From the NCBI RefSeq assembly GCF_014235185.1, contig NZ_CP060131.1:6331501-6395500 (forward strand): 64,000 nucleotides of DNA, in the 5' to 3' direction. Numbering within the stretch: the first letter of the stretch is position 1; each line of letters starts with the position of its first letter. A model generated the notes under the pieces. That model did not search any database. It was not told where the DNA came from and was given only the letters and a program-made list of their open reading frames with translations. The position numbers and the translations under genes are program-made. This DNA comes from Pseudonocardia petroleophila. GTDB taxonomy: Bacteria > Actinomycetota > Actinomycetes > Mycobacteriales > Pseudonocardiaceae. This document shows, piece by piece, positions 15,116-22,283 of the stretch.

Positions 15116-16081
15116 ATGGACCGAGGCGGGACCGCTCCCCCGCGCCGCCCCGCGGCGGCGGCGCGGCGGGGCGTCCCCGGTGCTCTGCTCGCGGTCCTCG
15201 TGGCGGCCGCCGCACTCGTGGCCGCGGCGCCACCGGGCGAGGCGGCCGCGCCCGCTCCGCCAGGGAGCCCCGCGGTTCCCCCAGCGCCCGTTCCCCCAGC
15301 GCCCGTTCCCCCGGCCGCGCCCGTTCCGCCGGCCGCGCCCGTTCCGCCGGCCGCGCCCGTTCCGCCGGCCGCGCCCGTTCCGCCGGCCGCGCCCGTTCCG
15401 CCGGCCGCGCCCGTTCCGCCGGCCGCGCCCGTTCCGCCGGCCGCGCCCGTTCCGCCGGCCGCGCCCGTTCCGCCGGCCGCGCCCGTTCCGCCGGCCGCGC
15501 CCGTTCCGCCGGCCGCGCCCGTTCCGCCGGCCGCGCCCGTTCCGCCGGCCGCGCCCGTTCCGCCGGCCGCGCCCGTTCCGCCGGCCGCGCCCGTTCCGCC
15601 GGCCGCGGAGCCGCCTCCCGCTCCACCGGGAGCGGGGGTGCCGGCGCCTGGGGCCGGGTACGCGTGGCCGCTGCTGCCGGTGCCGGTGGTGCGCACCCCG
15701 TTCCGGCCGCCCGAGCACACCTACGGGCCCGGGCACCGGGGCGTCGACCTCGCCGGGGCCCCGGGGCAGGCGGTGCTGGCGGCCCGGGGCGGGACGGTGG
15801 TGTTCGCGGGTCCGGTCGGCGGGCGGTCGCTGGTCTCGGTGCAGCACGACGACGGCCTGCGCACCACCTACGAGCCGGTGACGCCGCTCGTCGGGGCGGG
15901 CGCGGTGGTGGCAGCCGGTGCGGTGCTCGGCACGCTCGAGCCCGGCCACGCCGGTTGCCCCGACCCGGCGTGCCTGCACTGGGGGGTGCGCCGCGACCGC
16001 ACCGACTACCTCGACCCGCTGGTGCTGCTGCGCCCGCCCCGGGTCCGACTGCTCCCGGTGCCCGACCCGTGGCCGGCCTGA
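15116..16081 (+). CDS. M23-family peptidase with long PVPPAA repeat
   Basis: A 321-residue exported protein: N-terminal signal/anchor (GALLAVLVAAAALVAAA), then a Pro/Ala/Val repeat (about residues 50-165), then a LytM-type M23 domain. The zinc motif HRGVD (HxxxD) is present, but the usual HxH near the end reads CLHWG, so the first His of that pair is Cys. In mycobacteria an M23 protein (Rv2891) occupies the same place beside rpsB. It is likely cell-wall located. Whether it is a peptidase or a degenerate, binding-only LytM domain is uncertain. Confidence 0.85.
   Translation: MDRGGTAPPRRPAAAARRGVPGALLAVLVAAAALVAAAPPGEAAAPAPPGSPAVPPAPVPPAPVPPAAPVPPAAPVPPAAPVPPAAPVPPAAPVPPAAPVPPAAPVPPAAPVPPAAPVPPAAPVPPAAPVPPAAPVPPAAPVPPAAPVPPAAPVPPAAPVPPAAEPPPAPPGAGVPAPGAGYAWPLLPVPVVRTPFRPPEHTYGPGHRGVDLAGAPGQAVLAARGGTVVFAGPVGGRSLVSVQHDDGLRTTYEPVTPLVGAGAVVAAGAVLGTLEPGHAGCPDPACLHWGVRRDRTDYLDPLVLLRPPRVRLLPVPDPWPA
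15305..15610 (+). repeat. 17-copy 18-bp tandem repeat inside the M23 gene
   Basis: Seventeen consecutive 18-bp units, consensus GTTCCGCCGGCCGCGCCC, each encoding VPPAAP. The first unit has CCC instead of CCG and the last ends in GAG; those in between read as identical. Two shorter GTTCCCCCAGCGCCC-type units precede it. Near-perfect nucleotide identity implies recent expansion and likely copy-number variation without loss of frame. Confidence 0.95.
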
Positions 16082-16087
16082 CCGGCG

Positions 16088-16134
16088 CCGTCCGACCACC
16101 CGCGCACGCCCGGCGGTCGCGGGACAGCGGACGG
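16088..16134. terminator. candidate bidirectional terminator between M23 gene and whiG
   Basis: Nested inverted repeats: CCGTCCG (16088-16094) with CGGACGG (16128-16134), and inside them CCCGCG (16099-16104) with CGCGGG (16118-16123). The element lies in the 70-bp gap between two convergent genes. Confidence 0.45.
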
Positions 16135-16151
16135 TGCGCGGACGTCGGCGC

Positions 16152-17054
16152 TCAGCCCGCGGCGAGCTCCTCGAGGCGCCCGCGCAGGCGCCCGACCAGC
16201 CGGGTGTGCAGCTGGCACACCCGCGACTCGGTGACGCCGAGGTGGCGGCCGATCTCGGCGAGCGTGCGGTTCTCCAGGTAGTACATCTGCACGACCAGCC
16301 GGTCGCGCTCCCCCAGCTGGGCCACCGCGACCGACAGCTGCCGCGAGGTCTCCCGGTCCTGCACCACCGACATCGGGTCCGGCGCGGCGTCGTCGGCGAG
16401 CAGCTCGGAGAGCCCACCGCTGCCCTCGTCGAGGGCCTCGACGCTCACCAGCTGCACGTGGTGGCCGACCGAGCGCAGGTCGCGCGGGGCGACGCCGAGC
16501 TCCGCGGCCAGCTCGTGGTCGGTGGCGGCGCGGCGCAGCCGGGCCTCCAGGCGCTGCTGCACCCGGTCGAGCTCGCGGGCCCGCCCGCGGATGGTCCGCG
16601 GCACCCAGTCCTGGGCGCGGAGCTCGTCGAGGATCGCGCCCCGGATCCGTTGCGCCGCATAGCTCTCGAACCGCGGGCAGCGCTCCGGGTCGAACCGCTC
16701 GACGGCGTCGATGAGGCCGAAGACCCCGGACTGCACGAGGTCCGCCAGGTCGACGTAGCTCGGCAGCCCGGCCGCGGTGCGGTGGGCGACCGCCCGGACG
16801 AGCGGTGTGTAGTGGACGAGCAGTCGATCACGCACCGGGCGTGTCGGCTCGGCCAGATAGGCGTCCCAGAGCTGCTCGACAGGGGTGCGCTGCGCGACCG
16901 CCCCGGCGGCCGGAACCGGCGCGGACACCGCCGGGGAACGCTCGACCAGCGACTGCTCGCGCACGGCCAGTGCGGAGATCACTGCCCCGCCGAGCGCCCT
17001 GAGCTGCACGGACCCGTCGAGGACCGTGCTACGCCCTGGGGTGAGCCTGCTCAT
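16152..17054 (-). CDS. whiG: RNA polymerase sigma factor, WhiG/FliA type
   Basis: A 300-residue sigma-70 family group-3 factor. Region 2 (LVQSGVFGLIDAVERFDP, FESYAAQRIRGAILDELR followed by DWVPRTIR) is the WhiG/FliA hallmark; region 3 and region 4 (LAEIGRHLGVTESRVCQLH) follow. WhiG directs spore maturation in Streptomyces and FliA directs flagellar genes; no flagellar gene is near, so the developmental role is the better guess. The N-terminal ~55 residues are not conserved sigma sequence, and ATG 17054 overlaps the xerC end by 26 nt, so a later start is possible. Confidence 0.9.
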   Translation of the reverse strand: MSRLTPGRSTVLDGSVQLRALGGAVISALAVREQSLVERSPAVSAPVPAAGAVAQRTPVEQLWDAYLAEPTRPVRDRLLVHYTPLVRAVAHRTAAGLPSYVDLADLVQSGVFGLIDAVERFDPERCPRFESYAAQRIRGAILDELRAQDWVPRTIRGRARELDRVQQRLEARLRRAATDHELAAELGVAPRDLRSVGHHVQLVSVEALDEGSGGLSELLADDAAPDPMSVVQDRETSRQLSVAVAQLGERDRLVVQMYYLENRTLAEIGRHLGVTESRVCQLHTRLVGRLRGRLEELAAG

Positions 17055-18009
17055 GAACCACCTTCAGACGCTCGACGGTGACGTGTGTGTAGAGCTGAGT
17101 GGTTGCTAGCTTAGCGTGACCGAGTAACTCCTGTACGTAACGGAGGTCCGCGCCGCCTGCCAACATGTGGGTGGCGGCGGCGTGTCGCAGACCGTGCGGG
17201 CCCGTGTCGGGCGCGCCGGGCACCGCGGCCACCGCGGAGTGCACGATCTCCCGCACGATCCGCGGGTCGATCCGTCCTCCGCGGGCCCCCAGGAACAGGG
17301 CGGGCGGTGACGCGCTGCGGGCCAGAGCAGGCCGCCCGGTGTCGAGCCAGCGGTCCAGGGCCCGGGCGGCGGGGACACCGTAGACGACGGTGCGCTCCTT
17401 GTTCCCCTTGCCGAGCACCCGCAGGGCGCGCCGGCCCGCGTCGACGTCGTCGACGTCGGCCCCGCACAGCTCCCCCACCCGCACGCCCGTGGCGTAGAGC
17501 AGCTCGACGACGGCCAGGTCGCGCAGCGCGACCGGCTCCCCCTCGGCCGCCCCGGCGACGGCTGCCGCGAACAGGGACCCGGTCTCGGCGGTGTCGAGCA
17601 CGTCGGGCAGGGCCGGGCGAGGCCGGGGTGACACCAGCAGCGCCCCCGGGTCGGCGGCCAGGTGCCCGGCCCGGTGGGCCCAGGCGGTGAACGTGCGGGC
17701 CGCCGCGGCCCGACGGGCCAGCGTCGAGCGCCCCAGGCCGGCCGCGTGCCCCTCCGCCAGCCAGCGGCGCAGCAGGCCGAGGTCGAGCGCCGACACGTCC
17801 TCGACGCGGGACAGCAGGCCCGTCAGGTCACCGCGGTAGGCCCGCACGGTGTGCTCGGACCGTCCCCGCTCCAGGGCGAGGTGCCGGAGGAATCCGTCCA
17901 GCACGCCGGCGACCGGCCCGGACGGCTCCGGCGCCCCACCGGGCGGGCCGGGCGGGTCCGCGGGCGGGACACCGTCCGGGGCGGCGGGGTGCGGCGGCGT
18001 CGGGGACAT
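17029..18009 (-). CDS. xerC: tyrosine recombinase XerC
   Basis: A 326-residue site-specific recombinase that resolves chromosome dimers at dif with XerD. Counting from ATG 18009, the catalytic set is complete: Arg177 (TGVRVGE), Lys201/204 (GKGNKERT), HGLRH with His272/Arg275, His298 (LLGHA) and Tyr307 (LYTHV). A Pro/Gly-rich N-terminal tail of about 35 residues precedes the SAM-like domain. GTG 18045 is a possible earlier start. It lies downstream of dprA as in mycobacteria. Confidence 0.94.
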   Translation of the reverse strand: MSPTPPHPAAPDGVPPADPPGPPGGAPEPSGPVAGVLDGFLRHLALERGRSEHTVRAYRGDLTGLLSRVEDVSALDLGLLRRWLAEGHAAGLGRSTLARRAAAARTFTAWAHRAGHLAADPGALLVSPRPRPALPDVLDTAETGSLFAAAVAGAAEGEPVALRDLAVVELLYATGVRVGELCGADVDDVDAGRRALRVLGKGNKERTVVYGVPAARALDRWLDTGRPALARSASPPALFLGARGGRIDPRIVREIVHSAVAAVPGAPDTGPHGLRHAAATHMLAGGADLRYVQELLGHAKLATTQLYTHVTVERLKVVHEQAHPRA

Positions 18010-18069
18010 CCACCCGACGGTCCGGCCCCGGCCGGGCGCGGTCAAGCACCGCGGCGGCCGTGTCGTGGC

Positions 18070-19251
18070 TCAGCCCCCTCCTCCGGTGCGCAGCCGCTCG
18101 GGTCGCAGCTGCCACCGGCCGTTGCGGTGGTCGGCCAGCCCGCGCCGTTCGAGATCGACCAGCGCCACCCGCACCGACCCGACCGGGACGCCCGCCTCGC
18201 GGGCCAGCCAGCCCACCTCCCGCGCCTCGCGGGCGGGCAGGGCGTCGTGCACGAGCCGGCCGACCGGGTCGAGCGCGTCGGTGGCCCGCCGCTCCCCCGG
18301 CGGGTCGGCGGCGAGGTGGGCCCCGATCGGACCCAGCTCCTCCAGCACCTCCTCGACCCGGGTGACCAGGACGGCGCCCTCCCGCACCAGCCGGTGGCAG
18401 CCCGCCGACACCCCCGACGTGACCGGCCCGGGGACCGCCAGCACGGGGCGCCCCAGCGTGGCGGCGTCGCTCGCGGTGCGGGTGGCCCCGCTGCGCAGCC
18501 CGGCCTCCACCACGACGGTGGCCGCGGAGAGCCCGGCGATCAACCGGTTGCGGACGAGGAACCGGTGCCGGGCGGGCACGCTGCCGGGCGGGTACTCGCT
18601 GACCACCAGTCCGCTGGCGGCGATCCGGGCGATCAGGCCCTGGTGCGCCGCGGGGTAGGCGCGGTCGGCCCCGCAGGCGAGCACCGCCACCGTCGGCCCG
18701 TCGACGCCGAGCGCGCCCCGGTGCGCCGCGCCGTCGATGCCGATGGCGGCCCCGGAGACCACCGTGTGCCCGCCGTCGACCAGCCCCGCCCCGAACTCGG
18801 CGGCCACGTGCAGGCCGTAGCCGGTGGCCGCCCGCGCCCCCACCACCCCGGTGGCCCGCACGCACATCCGGGCCAGGCTCCCGGGGCCGCGGACCCACAG
18901 GGCCACCGGCGGCGCCAGGTCGGGCACCCCGCACGCGGCGAGATCGGCGAGCGGCTCGCCCGGCCAGTCGGGGTGCTCGGGGACGAGCAGCCGGACCCCG
19001 GCCGCCGCCGCGGTGGCGAGATCGGCGTCGGCGCGCTCCACGGCGCGTCGCGCCGCGGTCTCCGCCGCCACCCGCTCGCTCACCTCCCCGCGGCGCACCC
19101 GGTCGGCCGCCTCCACCGCCCCGACCTCCGCGGCCAGGGCCGCCAGGCCCGGTGCGGGCGGCTCGGCGACGCGGGACAGGTAGGCGCGGGCCCGCAGGAC
19201 AGCGACCGGCACCGCGCTGTCCGGGACCGGGCCGACCGGCCCCGCGTTCAC
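18070..19251 (-). CDS. dprA: DNA-processing protein DprA
   Basis: A 393-residue DprA/Smf protein, which in competent bacteria loads RecA on incoming single-stranded DNA. It contains an N-terminal helical region, the Rossmann core (GVVGARAATGYG, VSGAAIGIDGAAHRGAL, YPPGSVPARHRFLVRNRLIAGLS) and a C-terminal winged helix (about 320-390). GTG 19251 overlaps the preceding gene's stop as GTGA, so they are coupled. The ~65-residue N-terminal part is Ala/Arg rich. Confidence 0.94.
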   Translation of the reverse strand: MNAGPVGPVPDSAVPVAVLRARAYLSRVAEPPAPGLAALAAEVGAVEAADRVRRGEVSERVAAETAARRAVERADADLATAAAAGVRLLVPEHPDWPGEPLADLAACGVPDLAPPVALWVRGPGSLARMCVRATGVVGARAATGYGLHVAAEFGAGLVDGGHTVVSGAAIGIDGAAHRGALGVDGPTVAVLACGADRAYPAAHQGLIARIAASGLVVSEYPPGSVPARHRFLVRNRLIAGLSAATVVVEAGLRSGATRTASDAATLGRPVLAVPGPVTSGVSAGCHRLVREGAVLVTRVEEVLEELGPIGAHLAADPPGERRATDALDPVGRLVHDALPAREAREVGWLAREAGVPVGSVRVALVDLERRGLADHRNGRWQLRPERLRTGGGG

Positions 19252-20753
19252 GCCGCCCTCCGGTCGCGGAAGTACAGCGCGGCCTCGACGTGCTCGGGCT
19301 CCGGCCGGGCGCACCCGGACAGGTCGGCCAGGGTCCAGGCCACCCGCAGCGCGCGGTCCGCCCCGCGCGCGGTGAGCGCGCCGCTGCGCATGCCCGCCTC
19401 GAGCGGCCGCACGGTGCCGCGCGGCAGGCCGAACCGGGACCGCAGCTCCGGTCCGGGCACCTCCGCGTTGGTGCGCCAGCCGTGCGCGGCCCACCGCTCC
19501 GCCGCCGCCGAGCGGGCGGCCGCCACCCGGGCGCCGACGGTGGCGGTGTCCTCCCCGTCGCCCACAGCGGAGAAGGTGGTGACCGGGAACATCGCGGCCC
19601 GCAGGTCGACCCGGTCGAGCAGCGGCCCGGACAGCCGGCCCAGGTAGCGCCGCCGCGCGGGCGAGGAGCACACGCAGTCGCGGTCGTGGGCCGGCGCGCA
19701 CGGGCAGGGGTTGGCCGCCAGCACGAGCTGGAAGCGCGCCGGGTAGCGCACCGCCCCCTCGGCCCGGGCCAGCCGGACCTCCCCCTCCTCCAGCGGGGTG
19801 CGCAGGGCGTCGAGCAGGTGCGGGCCGAACTCCGGGGCCTCGTCGAGGAACAGCACGCCGCGGTGCGCGAGCGACACCGCGCCCGGCCGGGCCAGCCCGC
19901 TGCCGCCCCCGACGAGCGCGGCCATCGAGCTCGAGTGGTGCGGGGCCTCGACCGGCGGCAGCGTGGCCAGCCCCCCGTCGGCCGGCAGCCGCCCGGCCAC
20001 CGACCGCACCGCGGCCAGCGCCAGCGCGTCGTCGGGGGCGAGGCGGGGCAGCAGCCCGACCAGCCGGCGGGCCAGCATCGTCTTGCCCGTGCCCGGCGGG
20101 CCGACGAGCAGCAGGTGGTGCCCGCCCGCCGCGGCCACCTCCAGGGCGTGGCGGGCGTCGTCCTGCCCGACGACGTCGGCGAGGTCGGGCGGCTCCGGCC
20201 CCGGCCCGTCGACGACCGGCCCGGGCGAGCGCAGCGGCGTGCCGTCGCGGAGCCAGTCGAGCACCTCGCGCAGGTCGGCCGCGCCGAGCACCTCGATGTC
20301 GGGCACCAGCGCGGCCTCGGCCAGCGCCGCCACCGGCACCACGACCCGCCGCATCCGCGCGGAGCGCGCCGCCAGCAGCGCGGGGAGGATCCCGCGGACC
20401 GCGCGCAGGCGCCCGTCCAGGGCCAGCTCCCCGAGCAGGACGGTGCCGTCGAGCGCCGCCTGCGGCACCTGCTCGGCGGCGGCCAGCACGCTGCAGGCGA
20501 GCGCCAGGTCGAACCCGCTGCCGGTCTTGCGCAGCGTGGCCGGGCTCAGCGCCAGCACGATCCGCTCGTTGGGCCACACCAGCCGGGAGTTGACGACGGC
20601 CGACCGCACGCGGTCGCGCGACTCCTGCAGCGCGGCGTCCGGCAGCCCCAGCAGGTGGACGCCCGGCAGCCCGCCGCCGAGGTCGGCCTCGATCTCCACC
20701 ACGTGCCCGTCGACGCCGTGCAGCGCGACCGACCACCCCCGTGCGAGCACCAT
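19248..20753 (-). CDS. comM: YifB/ComM-family Mg-chelatase-like AAA+ ATPase
   Basis: A 501-residue ComM/YifB protein, a helicase-like AAA+ ATPase that aids branch migration during natural transformation in proteobacteria. The order is the N-terminal ChlI domain (GLPDAALQESRDRVRSAV), AAA+ core with Walker A GPPGTGKT, Walker B VLFLDEAPEF, a Cys cluster (NPCPC and CVCSS), and the C-terminal Mg_chelatase_C helices. ATG 20753 overlaps the yraN stop (TGATG). The yraN-comM-dprA trio is a conserved DNA-uptake/processing cluster. Confidence 0.94.
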   Translation of the reverse strand: MVLARGWSVALHGVDGHVVEIEADLGGGLPGVHLLGLPDAALQESRDRVRSAVVNSRLVWPNERIVLALSPATLRKTGSGFDLALACSVLAAAEQVPQAALDGTVLLGELALDGRLRAVRGILPALLAARSARMRRVVVPVAALAEAALVPDIEVLGAADLREVLDWLRDGTPLRSPGPVVDGPGPEPPDLADVVGQDDARHALEVAAAGGHHLLLVGPPGTGKTMLARRLVGLLPRLAPDDALALAAVRSVAGRLPADGGLATLPPVEAPHHSSSMAALVGGGSGLARPGAVSLAHRGVLFLDEAPEFGPHLLDALRTPLEEGEVRLARAEGAVRYPARFQLVLAANPCPCAPAHDRDCVCSSPARRRYLGRLSGPLLDRVDLRAAMFPVTTFSAVGDGEDTATVGARVAAARSAAAERWAAHGWRTNAEVPGPELRSRFGLPRGTVRPLEAGMRSGALTARGADRALRVAWTLADLSGCARPEPEHVEAALYFRDRRAA

Positions 20754-21115
20754 CAGAACGCCGCCTCGTAGTACTGCACGGTGGCCGGGCGGCCCTGCTC
20801 GACGAGCACCGCGCAGACGTCGAACCGGACCTCGACCCACGGCAGGCCCTGCTGGGCGAGCCAGCGCTGGGCGACGCGCCGGATGCGACGGGCCTTCTGC
20901 CCCGTCACCGCCTCGGCGGGCTCGCCGTAGCGCGTGCCGGAGCGGGTCTTGACCTCGCACACCACCAGCCGGCCGCCGTCGGGCTCCGTGGCGACGACGT
21001 CGAGCTCACCCTCGCGACATCGCCAGTTGCGGTCGAGGACCACCAGGCCCCGACCCTCCAGGTACCGCACCGCCACGTCCTCGCCGTGGCGTCCGAGCTC
21101 GTCCTTCGCTGCCAT
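20753..21115 (-). CDS. YraN-family (UPF0102) putative endonuclease
   Basis: A 120-residue UPF0102 protein with a restriction-endonuclease-like fold. The motifs GRHGEDVAVRYLE, GELDVVA and VVCEVKTR supply the D...ExK metal site. ATG 21115 fits the family N-terminus; an upstream GTG at 21193 would add 26 non-conserved residues. No experimental role is settled; the cluster with comM and dprA suggests DNA processing. Confidence 0.9.
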   Translation of the reverse strand: MAAKDELGRHGEDVAVRYLEGRGLVVLDRNWRCREGELDVVATEPDGGRLVVCEVKTRSGTRYGEPAEAVTGQKARRIRRVAQRWLAQQGLPWVEVRFDVCAVLVEQGRPATVQYYEAAF

Positions 21116-21200
21116 GCGTCCACGATGGCGCCGCGCGGGGCCGTCGGCGGGACTTCCGGGGATCTGTGGACGGAGCGGGGTCGATGTGGACAACTCCCGG

Positions 21201-21524
21201 TCAGGAGCCGAACTGGTCGCCCTCCGGCAGCCGCAGCTCGGGCTTGTCCAGCTCCTCGACGTTGACGTCCTTGAACGTCAGGACCCGGACGTTCTTCACG
21301 AACCGGGCCGGGCGGTACATGTCCCACACCCACGCGTCCGACATGCGGACCTCGAAGTAGACCTCGCCGTCGGCGTTGCGGGCGGCGACGTCGACGGAAT
21401 TGGCCAGGTAGAAGCGGCGCTCGGTCTCCACGACGTAGGAGAACTGGGACACGATGTCCCGGTACTCCTTGTAGAGGGTGAGCTCCATCTCGGTCTCGTA
21501 CTTCTCGAGATCCTCGGCGCTCAC
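21201..21524 (-). CDS. DUF2469 family protein
   Basis: A 107-residue acidic cytosolic protein matching the actinobacteria-specific DUF2469 family (Rv2901c in M. tuberculosis), with MSAEDLEKYETEMELTLYKE and the aromatic core AWVWDMYRPARFVKNV. Function is unknown. GTG 21524 overlaps the rnhB stop as GTGA. Its conserved position between rnhB and yraN is the main context clue. Confidence 0.93.
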   Translation of the reverse strand: MSAEDLEKYETEMELTLYKEYRDIVSQFSYVVETERRFYLANSVDVAARNADGEVYFEVRMSDAWVWDMYRPARFVKNVRVLTFKDVNVEELDKPELRLPEGDQFGS

Positions 21525-22261
21525 AGCTCGGTCTCCTCGCTCACCCCGTCATTGTGGACCAGTGCGGGCGCCCGTCCCGCCGCGGCCCGCACGTTGACGA
21601 AGGACCAGCGGTGCACGGCGCTCGGCCCGTGCTCGGCCAGCGCCGCGTCGTGCACCGGTGTGCAGTAGCCCTTGTGCTCGGCGAAGCGGTACCGCGGGTG
21701 CTCCCCGTCGAGCTCTACCATGATCCGGTCCCGGGTGACCTTCGCCAGCACCGACGCCGCCGCGACGCACGCCGCGACCTGGTCGCCCTTGGGCACCGCG
21801 AGGGCCGGGGTGCCGAACCCGCGCACCGCGAACCCGTCGGTGAGGACGTAGCCGGGCGGCGACGCGAGACCGGCGACGGCCCGGCGCATGCCCTCGATGT
21901 TGGCGACGTGCACCCCGCGCCGGTCGACCTCCTCGGGCGGGATCACGACGATCGCGTGGTCGAGCGCCCGGCGCCGGATCAGCGCGTAGTACTCCTCGCG
22001 GGCCGTCGCGGTGAGCAGCTTGGAGTCGGTGAGCCCGTCGAGCGCGCGGGCGTCGCCGGGGCGCAGGACGCACGCGGCGACGACGAGCGGGCCCGCGCAC
22101 GCCCCGCGACCGGCCTCGTCGACCCCGGCGACGGGACCGAGCCCGTGCCGGTGCAGCGTCGACTGGAGGGTCCAGCTGCCGGCGGAGCGCCGCACCACCG
22201 CGCGGGCGGGACGCAGCTCGGCGGGCAGCAGGATCCGCGGACGGCGGCGACGAACAGGCAC
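21521..22261 (-). CDS. rnhB: ribonuclease HII
   Basis: A 246-residue RNase HII that removes RNA from RNA-DNA hybrids and misincorporated ribonucleotides. The acidic site is visible in GVDEAGRGACAGPL and TDSKLL, with further motifs in VPKGDQVAACVAAASVLAKVTRD. GTG 22261 is preceded by GGAG at good spacing. It lies 22 nt downstream of lepB. Confidence 0.95.
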   Translation of the reverse strand: MPVRRRRPRILLPAELRPARAVVRRSAGSWTLQSTLHRHGLGPVAGVDEAGRGACAGPLVVAACVLRPGDARALDGLTDSKLLTATAREEYYALIRRRALDHAIVVIPPEEVDRRGVHVANIEGMRRAVAGLASPPGYVLTDGFAVRGFGTPALAVPKGDQVAACVAAASVLAKVTRDRIMVELDGEHPRYRFAEHKGYCTPVHDAALAEHGPSAVHRWSFVNVRAAAGRAPALVHNDGVSEETEL

Positions 22262-22283
22262 GTGCGCTCCGGTCGGGCAGGAC

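Noticed and set aside
15305..15610. Possible CRISPR array from regular 18-bp repeats
   Set aside because: The repeats are contiguous with no spacers and lie in frame inside the M23 coding sequence.
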